64,000 nucleotides of DNA from Theodoxus fluviatilis (GCA_034096865.1 JAWQFJ010028466.1:1-64000), one strand, 5' to 3'; numbered from the stretch's first letter, positions 11,997-23,768 are shown. Numbers and translations are program-made. Notes: generated by a model from the sequence alone, not told the origin.

Positions 11997-12255
11997 ACCC
12001 TACTGCTTGTTCTATTCACTGTCGTCATACCACACGTTTCACACTAACGCGCTCTAGCGTGCGTCATTGTGACAGCAACTTGCGGGTTGCAGTAGTGGAG
12101 CAAGAGCATCAGTAAAGCTTTGCGACTGGAATATATTTTTGTCTATAATTCCGCTTTAATCACAGACAAGAGCCCCGACCCAGCCTCGGCAGATTTCATG
12201 GGGGAACCCAAAATGCACGGACAGAGATTATGTCGCAGTCAAAAGCTTTCGCGGC

Positions 12256-12885
12256 ATATCGGTCCTTGAAGTTATAGGCAAACCTTGGAATTTAGTCCCG
12301 ACTACGCGCTGAAGTCTCGCCTCATGCATACGGTCCCTGGGGATTCATTTGAAAAGCTTGATGTAGACGCTACGTCAGTCAAGCTTCTCTTACATACGCA
12401 CTTGCAGACTGCACAGATGTAATGACTTCGCTTGAGACACAAGGTCCCTGAAGATTCAGCTGGAATGTTTGATGGAGACTTCACAACATGCAGGCTTTTC
12501 TCTCACTTGTGCATACATAGAATGCACAGATATAATGATATTAGCATGACACATGTGGTCCTTGAATTTGCAGGTTCATATCTACGCTTGCCGTCACGTC
12601 AAGTTTATGTCTTACTTACCATACACAGACTGCATAGAGAAAATGCTATTAGATGACACATGTGCTCCTTGAAGGTGCAGTATCAGATTCTACGCTTGCC
12701 GTCACGTGAAGCTTATGTCTTGCTTACGCATACACAGATTGCATGGCTTCGATATTTGCATGACATAATAAGGTTCCTGACGATTCATCTGGAACGTTAA
12801 AGGTAGACGTCACGGCAAGCTTATGTCTGCCTTAAGCACACAGAGACTGCATGGTTAAATGGTATTAGCACGACACGACGTCTGA
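12256..12885 (+). repeat. Diverged ~110-bp tandem repeat, ~5-6 units
   Basis: Successive ~105-120-bp units each contain a GGTCC/TTCCTTGAAG-like start, an ACGCTTGCCGTCACG-like middle, CAAGCTTATGTCT, an ATACACAGACTGCA-like segment and an ATTAGCATGACAC-like end. Junctions recur at roughly 12430, 12545, 12650, 12760 and 12870. Units are clearly related but much diverged, as in an old satellite. Confidence 0.65.
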
Positions 12886-12926
12886 GCAAGAGAGAGATCA
12901 CGATCCCATCATGCCAGCATCCATGC

Positions 12927-13130
<204 letters not shown>

Positions 13131-13275
13131 GACGGTTCCATTAAGCCAGCATCCATGCCTGATTGAGAAGTAAAGTCTTCCTGATCCGGGCCACATTTAC
13201 ACATGCATAGCCTGACGGCGCGTGCTGTAGACAGTGTGACAAGGACGTTCAGTTTGTCAGCTAGGGCGAGTTTCG

Positions 13276-13531
13276 CAGGACTAGGATAGGCTAGCAAAGG
13301 CAATCGAAAATGCGTTTCCAGTCTTTATTTAGAAGTATCACTGTAATCACGCAAGAGTCGATATTAACATTGGGACGAAAAAGCAGACAGTGTCTGGTTT
13401 TCGAAACGGATTTATAATGAAAGCTGCCTGGCTGGACGTTGAGTGTCATTACAGCGATTACTAGTATTAAATATATATAAAAGAAGCAGAAACGCCTTTT
13501 CGATTGCTTTTGCTAGCGTATCACAGTCCTG
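13276..13531. mobile_element. Small inverted-repeat (MITE-like) element
   Basis: Termini at 13276 and 13531 are inverted copies: CAGGACT, GCTAGCAAA, GCAATCGAAAA and GCGTTTC occur in the same order inward from both ends, with mismatches. It is about 256 bp long with no coding capacity. Confidence 0.6.
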
Positions 13532-13620
13532 GGAAGCCCGCCTCAACATTCGTGGAGATCACACATCAATGTGCTGTGCCCCGAACTGAGGGACGAGGCT
13601 TTGGCTTCGGGGTACAAGTA

Positions 13621-14436
13621 CAGTGAAACATCACTTTACCATCACTTCGGCATTACGACCATATCATAATCACGACTACTTTTTGACAGTCCCCAAAATA
13701 TTTCTATCTTTTTGATGTCTAAAATTCTTAGAATTACGACCACCTCGAAATTTATTTTTACGACCACCTCTTTCAGTCCCCAAAACCAACCGTAGCCTCA
13801 CAATTACCACCAGTGATCACGCCAAGTGAAGATTTTAAGAATAGTTTGTGAGCGTTACAGTAGATTGAGTATTGTCGTGGTTGGAAGACTGAACTCAGTT
13901 ACAATGGCGTCTACAGTGCAAACGGAGTGTAAGCACTGGTTAAAGAAACCTAAAAAATTAATATGCTCATCACTTTCCCTCGAAAATTGCAACTCGATGT
14001 TATAAATTGATACTCATGTTACAGCCATAACTGTATTTGCATTTGTTCTCATACTGTTAACATCAGTACCGGATTTATCACTGCTGGTAGGATTAAACTT
14101 GCGATTTGTGGACTGGACCATCCAATTGAGTTGCATTGCTTGCTATTTTGCAAATGGCAGCGCGCATTTATTGCAGCAGAAAGTTGAACTTACCAGGGCC
14201 AGAGACAACTTGCTGAACAGTTTGACGATGGCAAGACACAAGTGCAGTGCATTCTCAAGCGCAATGCTAAGTGTCATTTTCACTTTTGGTATCGACTGCT
14301 TGAAAAAATATGTAACATTTGTTTCCTTCACTTTGACGAACACAATGTCGAGATCCTTGGACCAAAGGGTCAAGTTGCAGAGTTACGACCACTGTGAAGT
14401 AGTCCCAGAGGAAGTGGTAACGCTGAGGTTTCACTT
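13621..14436 (+). mobile_element. Deleted pogo/Tigger-type transposon
   Basis: TA dinucleotides flank the element (13619-13620 and 14437-14438), as expected for Tc1/mariner/pogo target duplications. The left end starts CAGTGAAACATCACTTTACC. The right end reads inward as AAGTGAAACCTCAGCGTTACC, an imperfect terminal inverted repeat. Both subterminal regions carry ACGACCAC- and CAGTCCC-like motifs. It contains a CENP-B-type helix-turn-helix remnant but lacks most of the transposase. Confidence 0.65.
14206..14397 (+). pseudogene. CENP-B/Tigger-type HTH fragment
   Basis: The frame reads QLAEQFDDGKTQVQCILKRN near its start. This is the recognition-helix portion of the psq/CENP-B N-terminal helix-turn-helix found in Tigger and Jerky transposases. 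The sequence before it (KVELTRAR) is in a different frame, so a frameshift sits just upstream. About 40 further codons follow before a TGA, with no DDE catalytic domain. This is a relic and cannot act as a transposase. Confidence 0.6.
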
Positions 14437-15703
14437 TACACGGCCTGGCCTGGTGGGGCTTGCTGACTGTGAGTACAGCGTTCAAAGCCAAGGCGGTCCT
14501 CACGCTGCATCCTTCAGCAAGGCGTGCATTGCTTTGACCCATCCAGGAGTACACTTAGGCACCTGTGGGGGCTGAGGCGGGAAACTGAAAGATGCTAGGT
14601 CCGTTCATCGCCAGCCTTGTCATAGACATGAACTCCTGAGGCAGTGGAGATAGGATCAGTGTTGCAAGTACGGCAGCCCGATGAGCAAGGGGAAGAGAGC
14701 GTGGTTTGTACACTTCCAGTAAAAAACAGTTCAGGCCAAGTAGAAACATGCTGCAATACCTTAAACACCATTAACCTCTTGTCAGAATAGTTCTTCATCC
14801 GTCTTCTCGCTGGTAGCACTGAGTACATTCAGGTTTTGCAACTTTTGTAAGTTGTAAATATGACCATTTGAAAATATTAGGAGCGGAGTGAATGTTTACG
14901 ATGACACACTCTTCATTCAATAATTAGAATAAACTGAAACAAAACAACAAATCCATTGAATCTGAATAGCGTAACCAAATGTCGGTCTATGACTCCGGTT
15001 GTTTCGAATTTTTGTAGAGCGTAAGATTTCAAAGTAATTGCATTTACTTGGGAATGGGACGTCTTTCGTGATGAAGTCGAACACGTGACAAATGGATCCA
15101 TGACAGACAACGACGGTATGGTAATAATAAAGGGTGGATGACCAAGCGGACAGACGGTTCTTGTAAGACGAGAATGTCTGTAAGCTATCGTTACACAACG
15201 GGTCTCATTTTCCGCTGGAAGCGAGAGGGCCAAGAATTTCCATAATGCAAGTCGTCGATCGTGTGGGGAGAACTTATCGGATGCATGTAGATGAGGACAA
15301 GACCTCTCCAAAGACAGACGACCCATACTTCCGTTCCAAAGTACGCCTGATCTACAGACAGCTGCTGCCGTCACCCCCACACAGCGTGACCAGCACTGGG
15401 GACTCAGGGACTCAGAACAGGCGCGCTCGCAGCCCTGTAGCCATCCTGATGATGAGGGTCCTGGTATGGCGGCTCCACAGAGGCCCGCTACTGACAAGAT
15501 AAACAGCACAGACCTTCTGAGAACCCTGTGGCATCGTCTTTTGACTGAGGAACGCAGGGACGAGAGCTGGGTCGCGATATCTCCACAGGTCTGCATGCCA
15601 CTCTCCTCCTGAAGAAGGAGCTGCAGAACCAGATAGTGTCAGTGACGATGAAGACGTCAAGCCTTAGCATTTTAAATCAAGCTTGAGTCTTCTTTTTATG
15701 AAG
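14437..15703. other. Unassigned DNA with a long unrecognised minus-strand ORF
   Basis: A 227-codon open frame on the minus strand (14913-15596) is long for random DNA but shows no domain I recognise and contains no obvious exon limits. On the plus strand, a short acidic open stretch ending at about 15665 (EPDSVSDDEDVKP then stop) may be an eroded coding end. Neither is called as a gene. Confidence 0.3.
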
Positions 15704-16178
<475 letters not shown>

Positions 16179-16818
16179 CATCACCATCATCGTTGTCCTC
16201 GTAGTCAGCATCACCACCCTCATGGACTCACAGTGAGAGGGTCTGTTGAACTTGTGAATCTGTACATGTACGTCATCGACGTCGCCATCATCATGGAGTC
16301 AAAGAGAAGTCTGAACAGCGTATGCATGTGTCGCCCCAAGTCTTGTCACCAACAAGCAGACAGGAAGTAGCCGAACGCATGACGCGGAGCTTGGCACATG
16401 AACGAAACCTTGGAGAACGAGAGGGTTTCAACGGTGTTCGGAATGAAAAGCTTTGCGAGAAACCAAATCTAGATTAGCCTCTTACACGAAAATTATGGTT
16501 TATGAAAATTTCCCTCAGAAGATCAGTCTATTTATCATACTTTGAACTGAATCAGGTAGTACAAAATATTGTGTGACTGCCTACAGGTTAAATCCTGTCC
16601 CAATTTTCAAACCCTTCTTATCTCAAGTCCTGAGGAATTACGTAACTGTTTCTTCTATCATTGTCATGTGCTGCTACTGTATCCTTCAGAACCGTCGATA
16701 GTACAGCGCGAACAGTATATTTCGATTGACACACTATGTATATGTATATATAGACGCATCTCACTTCATGCGGAGACTGTGCACTCAAAGGCAATACTTG
16801 GACAAACACCGCCCACCC

Positions 16819-16858
<40 letters not shown>

Positions 16859-17235
16859 CACCAGCCATCTTTGGGGATGCAAGCAATGCCTCTGTTTCCA
16901 TACAGAACTTCTGCCAAATGGACAATTATGGATTGTTGTACTTCTTGTTTGTTTGTTTGTTTGGTTTTTGGTCATAATTTCAAAATTGCACTGATTCATC
17001 ATGTACCCATTCCAAAAAAAGAACACAACCCCTGTCAAAGATGCAGCGAAAGACATAGCAGTAAGGAAGAGCCATGATGGTTTAGCATGGGCTAAATGTG
17101 CTAGATATCATTTGCCAGACCAGGGACCTCCGAACGTGGAGAATATTGCGTGTGGGTGCGGCCGTCTAGCCGGCGCCGTGTTCAGGCAGCCATCATCACT
17201 TAGTAGACACTTCCGGTAGCTCTTGGCGCTGCTTG
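16179..17235. other. Unassigned DNA
   Basis: Unique sequence apart from the poly-C tract at 16819-16857. No gene supported. Confidence 0.3.
16819..16857. repeat. Poly-C tract
   Basis: About 37 nearly uninterrupted C residues. Confidence 0.9.
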
Positions 17236-18199
17236 GGGCCTGTAGCAGCCAAAAGTTACTCCCGGCCAAAAGTTACTCCGGAAGTCATCGCAGAGTTATC
17301 TGCTCGGCTTTTTCTTTATGCGATTTACCGCTCCTGCACCTGTTCTTTGCATGGAATATATCCCGACAAACGACGCATTAGTTTCTTTACGAGTTTTTGT
17401 GTTTTTGGTGCATTTGTGTAGTTTAACACATAATATAGAGTTCAAAAAAGTTTTTCCCCGTGCAAAGCCGTCTCCGCTGCCGGAAATGATATGGGAGTCA
17501 CCTCCCTGTAGTCTATTTGTAGTCTGGTTTTATAAAACGCGACCGTTGACTGACTTGGCACGCCCGGGGAGTTATGCTAAGATCCGGCCGCGTTAATATA
17601 TCTGCGTTTTGTGACAAACGTCTTGCTCGGCGGTACTGTACTCCATGCACCTTAACGGTGCGCGTGATTTGGGTGTAATCTTAAGCTAAACGACGTTTAT
17701 TGGCGCTGCTGAAATGGTCGAAGTCGGAAACATTCGGAACGTCGTTTAGCTTAAGATTACACCCGAATCACGCGCACCGTTAAGGTGCATGGAGTACAGT
17801 ACCGCCGAGCAAGACGTTTGTCACAAAACGCAGATATATTAACGCGGCCGGATCTTAGCATAACTCCCCGGGCGTGCCAAGTCAGTCAACGGTCGCGTTT
17901 TATAAAACCAGACTACAAATAGACTACAGGGAGGTGACTCCCATATCATTTCCGGCAGCGGAGACGGCTTTGCACGGGGAAAAACTTTTTTGAACTCTAT
18001 ATTATGTGTTAAACTACACAAATGCACCAAAAACACAAAAACTCGTAAAGAAACTAATGCGTCGTTTGTCGGGATATATTCCATGCAAAGAACAGGTGCA
18101 GGAGCGGTAAATCGCATAAAGAAAAAGCCGAGCAGATAACTCTGCGATGACTTCCGGAGTAACTTTTGGCCGGGAGTAACTTTTGGCTGCTACAGGGCC
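17236..18199. mobile_element. Foldback element, copy B: 964-bp near-perfect palindrome
   Basis: Arms 17236-17697 and 17738-18199 (462 bp each) are inverted copies with very few mismatches; one is a T/C in the innermost part. They enclose a 40-bp loop. Both ends are GGGCCTGTAGCAGCCAAAAG and its complement. Both arms carry the long subterminal module that A and C have only on their left, so B looks like two left halves joined head to head. A 92-codon ORF occurs identically in both arms (17318-17596 plus, 17839-18117 minus) but resembles no known protein. The high arm identity indicates recent origin or ongoing conversion. Confidence 0.9.
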
Positions 18200-18934
18200 T
18201 GTAGCGGCCAAAACAGTAACCGGAAGTCATCGCAGAGTTATCTGCTCGGCTCTCTCTTTATGCGATTTACCGCTCCTGCACCTGTTCTTCGCATGGAATA
18301 TATCCCGACAAACGACGCATTAGTTGCTTTACGAGTTTTTGTGTTTTGGTGCATTTGTGTCGTTTAACACATAATGTAGCGTTCAAAAAAGTTTTTTCCC
18401 GTGCAAAGCCGTCTCCCCTGCTGGAAATAATATGGGAGTCACCTCCCTGTAGTCTATTTTTGGTCTGGTTTTATAAAACGCGACCGTTGACTGACTTGGC
18501 ACGCCCGGGGAGTTATGCTAAGATCCGGCCGCGTTAATATATCTTCGTTTTGTGACAAACGTCTTGCTCGGCGGTACTGTACTCCATGCACCTTAACGGT
18601 GCGCGTGATTCGGGTGTAATCTTAAGCTAAACGACGTTCCGAATGTTTCCGACTTCGACCATTTCAGCAGCGCCAATAAACGTCGTTTAGCTTAAGATTA
18701 CACCCGAATCACGCGGACCGTTAAGGTGCATGGAGTACAGTACCGCCGAGCAAGACGTTTGTCACAAAACGCAGATATATTAACGCGGCCGGATCTTAGC
18801 ATAACTCCCCGGGCGTGCGAATTCAGTCAGGCGGAGTGGCGGGTGCCGTCTCTTTTTAGAGTTGAATTCTCGGCACGTCCCGAGCAGATAACTCTGCGAT
18901 GACTTCCTGATTAACTTTTGGCCGCTACAGGGCC
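18195..18934. mobile_element. Foldback element, copy C, abutting copy B
   Basis: Begins GGGCCTGTAGCGGCCAAAAC and ends with TTTTGGCCGCTACAGGGCC. It shares its first five bases (GGGCC) with the end of B, so the two are directly juxtaposed. The left arm has the long module and the right arm has the shorter GGCGGAGTGGCGGG module, as in copy A. The inner arms flank the 40-bp loop at about 18639-18678, in the orientation seen in A and opposite to B. No transposase. Confidence 0.85.
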
Positions 18935-19510
18935 GCCCGTGGTGGAGCTACTGGAGCAGGCCCGTGGGGGAGCTACTGGAGCAGGCCCGTGGGGGAGCTA
19001 CTGGAGCAGGCCCGTGGTGGAGCTACTGGAGCAGGCCCGTGGTGGAGCTACTGGAGCAGGCCCGTGGTGGAGCTACTGGAGCAGGCCCGTGGTGGAGCTA
19101 CTGGAGCAGGCCCGTGGTGGAGCTACTGGAGCAGGCCCGTGGTGGAGCTACTGGAGCAGGCCCGTGGTGGAGCTACTGGAGCAGGCCCGTGGTGGAGCTA
19201 CTGGAGCAGGCCCGTGGTGGAGCTACTGGAGCAGGCCCGTGGTGGAGCTACTGGAGCAGGCCCGTGGTGGAGCTACTGGAGCAGGCCCGTGGTGGAGCTA
19301 CTGGAGCAGGCCCGTGGTGGAGCTACTGGAGCAGGCCCGTGGTGGAGCTACTGGAGCAGGCCCGTGGTGGAGCTACTGGAGCAGGCCCGTGGTGGAGCTA
19401 CTGGAGCAGGCCCGTGGGGGAGCTACTGGAGCAGGCCCGTGGGGGAGCTACTGGAGCAGGCCCGTGGGGGAGCTACTGGAGCAGGCCCGTGGGGGAGCTA
19501 CTGGAGCAGG
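18935..19510 (+). repeat. 25-bp minisatellite, ~23 copies
   Basis: Units contain GAGCTACTGGAGCAGGCC followed by CGTGGTG or CGTGGGG. Because 25 is not a multiple of 3, each frame cycles through all three phases and stays open, giving three overlapping repeat ORFs that are not genes. The array starts directly at the end of copy C. It shares its unit core and both flanks with the array at 60755-61108. Confidence 0.95.
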
Positions 19511-20025
19511 CCCCGAAAGCTCCATGACCACGGGTTCCAGCTGAAGAGAGGGGTGTCCAGCGGCAACGGCCGTGTATTTTTAGTAACGACCTATCACCCA
19601 CGCCCGCCTCAGAAGCACCGTATATTTTACCTCTCTAATGAACGTCCCACTGGTTCAACTCGGTACTAGCACCTGATGACAGGCATCACTACAGACAGGC
19701 AGGACACACAAACAAGTACCTACACCATCTCTACTCCCTGGGGAGAATTCCAAGTTATCGCTGGTTCTATGCTGCGCCAAGGCCTAATCTCACTGCAGTG
19801 TGTCTCCAATGTCCGCATGAGTTCCTGATTAGACCTCTGGGAGATGAGGATCAGTGTGAACGAAGCACCTTTCCCGATGATGCAAGCACTGGATACCAAC
19901 ATCATCCAACATTGCACCCAATGACCGCCAGCGTGACAAACGTAGCTAGTGGGCTAGAGCCCCGAATCCGCTGCTCTTTCTTTCCTGGAGATAAAGAGTG
20001 AGAGAGTGAGAGACAGATAGAGAGA
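19511..20025. other. Array flank then unassigned DNA
   Basis: The first ~50 bp (CCCCGAAAGC, then GGTTCCAGCT) matches the flank of the 60.8-kb array in inverse orientation. The rest shows no gene. Confidence 0.4.
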
Positions 20026-20296
<271 letters not shown>

Positions 20297-20344
20297 ACAA
20301 AGAGGTTTGCGCGCGCGCGTACACACACACTCACACACACACAC

Positions 20345-20468
20345 ATTCCTCTCCTCTCTCTTTTCTCCTCTCCTCTCTCTCTTCTCCTCTCCTCTCTCTT
20401 TTCTCCTCTCTCTCTCTCTTCTCCTCTCCTCTCTCTCCTCTCCTCTCTTCTCCTCTCCTCCCTCTCCT
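20345..20468. repeat. CT-rich tract (TCTCCTCTCC-type)
   Basis: Imperfect CTCTCCTCTC repeat. It resumes on the far side of the foldback element at 21373, so the element seems to have inserted into it. Confidence 0.85.
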
Positions 20469-21372
20469 CAAAGATTATAGGTTACACAAAGATAGTTCAT
20501 TAGCTCATTGTTGTGAGGGTCGAGACACTTGCGCCCCCAAGCGGGAAGGAATATGGGGAAGTAATCACACCGCTTAGAGACATGTAAAAGTGCTTGCTTG
20601 TCGACGCGTTTCTGATGCGTTCCGATCATGTTTGTGAATAAATTTACGATGTAATGTGTAATAAAATGATTTGCTGCAATAATGGGGGTGTTTTGGCTTT
20701 GTTTTTTGTAGCAGGCGTTGTGAAATCGAAATATTTGGTTCATCGAAATTGATCGTTCTGCGCATGTCCATATGAGCCTATAGTCCGTTTAAACATTGCT
20801 CTGTCAGTGGAGACAAAGATTAATCGTCTGCTAGCCACCTATGTACATACGGTGAGGTTTGTTTACTTATCTTCTGTGGGTTTTGTGCAGAAAGTATACG
20901 TTAAAACAGTCTAATATGACTATTTTCGATTAGTTTTTAATCTAATTCATATTTTTTCATGCTTTAACGCGGCCGGATCTTTGGCATAACTCCCCGGGCG
21001 TGCGAAGTCAGTAGCGTCTCCACCGACAGAGCAATGTTTAAACGGACTATAGGCTCACGCACATGCGCAGAAGCATCCATTTCGATGAACCAAATATTTC
21101 GATTTCACAACGCCTGCTACAAAAAACAAAGCCAAAACACCCCCATTATTGCAGCAAATCATTTTATTACCCATTACACCGTAAATTTATTCACAAACAT
21201 GATCGGAACGCATCAGAAACGCGTCGACAAGCAAGCACTTTTACATGTCTCTAAGCGGTGTGATTACTTCCCCATATTCCTTCCCGCTTGGTGCGCTGCG
21301 TTTCCGAGCGTCTTGTAACTTTATATAGCAAAAGCTCGGCATGAGCTATCTTTGTGTAACCTATAATCTTTG
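20469..21372. mobile_element. Second foldback element with 27-bp terminal inverted repeats
   Basis: Termini 20469-20495 and 21346-21372 are exact inverted copies starting CAAAGATTATAGGTTACACA. After a non-homologous stretch of ~40-55 bp, long arms resume and continue to about 20814 and back from about 21016. The 7-bp CTCTCCT flanks both sides (20462-20468 and 21373-21379), a plausible target duplication, though in CT-rich DNA. The ~200-bp centre contains a module shared with copies A-C (ACGCGGCCGGATCTT, then GGCATAACTCCCCGGGCGTG). Mirror-image ORFs of about 90 codons in the arms are not taken as genes. Confidence 0.85.
20964..21011 (+). other. Module shared with foldback copies A-C
   Basis: TTAACGCGGCCGGATCTT and CATAACTCCCCGGGCGTG appear here in the same order and spacing (within one or two bases) as in the right arms of A (~7357-7396), B (~17838-17877) and C (~18778-18820). 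Confidence 0.8.
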
Positions 21373-21401
21373 CTCTCCTCTCCACCCTCGTCTCCCCCCG
21401 T

Positions 21402-21417
21402 CTCTCCCCCCCCCCCC

Positions 21418-21478
<61 letters not shown>
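21402..21478. repeat. Poly-C then (TC)n microsatellite
   Basis: Run of C followed by about 28 TC dinucleotides. Confidence 0.95.
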
Positions 21479-21480
<2 letters not shown>

Positions 21481-22499
21481 AACCACGCTTGCTGTTATTT
21501 TGGGCCGTACTACACTCCCCCAACTAGAAGGAATATGTCTGACTTGAAGTAGAACAGTCGAAAGGAAAACATCGACATTTTTCGTGCATTACATGTCAAG
21601 TCTTGCAGGAGCACACTGTGCCACCACTGCAATGCCTGCGTGCATCCATTGGCCATGTGAGTTTTGTTTTGCACTCTATGTTTTGCTAGACTCTCATTGC
21701 ACACCATGACGCAAACACTCGTGACTGAGATAGCACGAAAGTCACCTGTGTAATATTTTGAGACGACCCCTCTGTCTACGGCCCGCGGCTGAGGGGGTTA
21801 GCAAGAATGCGAGTCAGTGTCGGCTGTCTGAGCTGGGAAATCTACTGACCTTCACTACCGGCCCAGTTAAACGTTTCCAGTGTTGCATGCTCTGATTGGC
21901 TGGCTTTCGGAGCGGTGTTTCGGCACTCTCGGCCCCCTCAATCTCCTTTAAGTAGTATACGTGTATACATGTACAGCCTTTCAACTGGTCAGTACCTTCC
22001 GAAAGCGGCAAATCCTCTACTACGAAGATCTACATGTAGAGTAGAAGAAAAATATGTTCATGTCGACTTCTCTTTCAGATGCTGCGATGAGGTCATGCAC
22101 TGCATGCAGGTTGAAACAGACGTGGCTGTTCAGTAACATTGTGCAACGAGTCTGACCGCGATAACGCTTGCACTGTGTTGACAAAATCTGACAAGTTTGA
22201 TACATTGTGGCAAACTTGCAGTGAAGACGATTCTCTAATGCTGTGGTAGTCCTCTAGAGAACGAAAACTTCTTAGAAAGTGGTGGCATGGTATAGTCCTG
22301 ACACACAAAATATCTCCTTTAGAATTGGACGGCCTACAGAAGCTTGTAACACTTATTTGAAAGATTACTTATAAGTGTTTATCTTCAAAAGTCCAAACGC
22401 AAACATACGCGTGCGTTTATTCTTGTTGATATTTGTAACGCTTCTTAAACGGACAGAAAGTCGGCAGCTATAAAGGTCCCCTCAGATTATCCACTCGCG
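21479..22499. other. Unassigned DNA
   Basis: Unique sequence with short ORFs only. Nothing supported. Confidence 0.3.
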
Positions 22500-22648
22500 A
22501 AAGGCGAGAGGAGGAGGGAGGGAGGGAGGGAGAATAAAGGAAGAAAAAAAGAAAGGAAGAAAAAAGAAAAAAAGAAAAAAAGAAACAAAGAAAGAAAGAA
22601 ACAAAGAAAGAAAGAAAGAGAGAGAGAATGAAAGAAAGAGAGCGAGAG

Positions 22649-22730
<82 letters not shown>

Positions 22731-22731
22731 T
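22500..22731. repeat. (GAAA)n purine microsatellite
   Basis: Degenerate GGA/GAAAAA start, then clean GAAA tetranucleotides to 22731. Confidence 0.95.
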
Positions 22732-23768
22732 GTTGAGACTAAGTAATTCTACAACTCACTTCAAGATCTTGAAACGCCATAGTCCGTATCGACTGGTGCT
22801 AAGTGTATCATCGGTTTTTATTCGAGTGCAAATGGATCGTTGGATCGTCTTCAGCTACTTCAGTCGCGTACAAACGTTCGGGTTCATATTCAGTGGGTTA
22901 AGAACTTGCTGAATGATTTGTTCAGTACTGGAAGTAAGGAAAAGAGCCAAGCTCTTAATTCCGTGTCATTGTGCTAAAAAACAGTCCCAGCAGCTGCTTT
23001 GCTTTCCTTTGTGTCATTGCGAATATAGTAACAGAACAAAGTAAATCATGTTTGATTGCAGCATGGTACAGGCGTGGTTGCACCGGTGATCTACATAGTT
23101 ACAGGTCAAGGTCACATGCAAGTAGGTCACGTCTCGTCTGTACCATCTGTGCAGTTTTCTCCGGTTTAAGTAAACAAGTGTTTGCTGGATATCTTTCCTT
23201 GAGTAATTCTTCAAGGCGACGTATACGGGAACTAGAAACTTACTAACCACAGAACACAGTTATGCATATTCACAAAAAATAGGCATTCCAAAAACCATTC
23301 TCTTAACCCCTGTCAGAAGTGACTCTGGCGCAGTTTGCAATGAATGCGTAATATACTTGACCCTTCGCAGTACTGCATTGCGTCAAAAATAGTGGATACT
23401 ATTCTCCCCCACCCCCACGTTTTTTTATTTACAGAAATCATTCAGATGTCAAAACTTGTTTCTAATTCAGCACAAACATTTATTTTATCAAATAAACGCT
23501 TGTTTATTGCCTCAACAAGCGTAATTTGTGGGTTTTGAGCAGAATACATGTAGTCTCAAAACTACTTCAACGGCGTATGTCACGAAGCCTCTCGTGTGAC
23601 TCTCATTTGAATATTCCGGCCGGAATCCTTCCATCACGTAATATGAGCTGTGCTAGAGACTCTTTCGCTGGCAGGTGAAATCTAGTGGACTAGAATGTCC
23701 AAGAACAGACATCACATGCGACAAATCAGTCTACGGATTAATCGACCAATAGATTGATCAAGCTAGAA

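Noticed and set aside
17318..18117. Identical 92-codon ORFs in both arms of copy B as a conserved small protein
   Set aside because: Identity follows from the palindrome. In copies A and C the frame is interrupted or altered, and no domain is recognised.
18935..19510. CRISPR-like array
   Set aside because: Units are directly contiguous with no unique spacers, and the genome is eukaryotic.
18918..19669. Three overlapping ~200-codon repeat ORFs
   Set aside because: A 25-bp repeat cycles all three frames, so identical peptides appear in each. This is not coding evidence.
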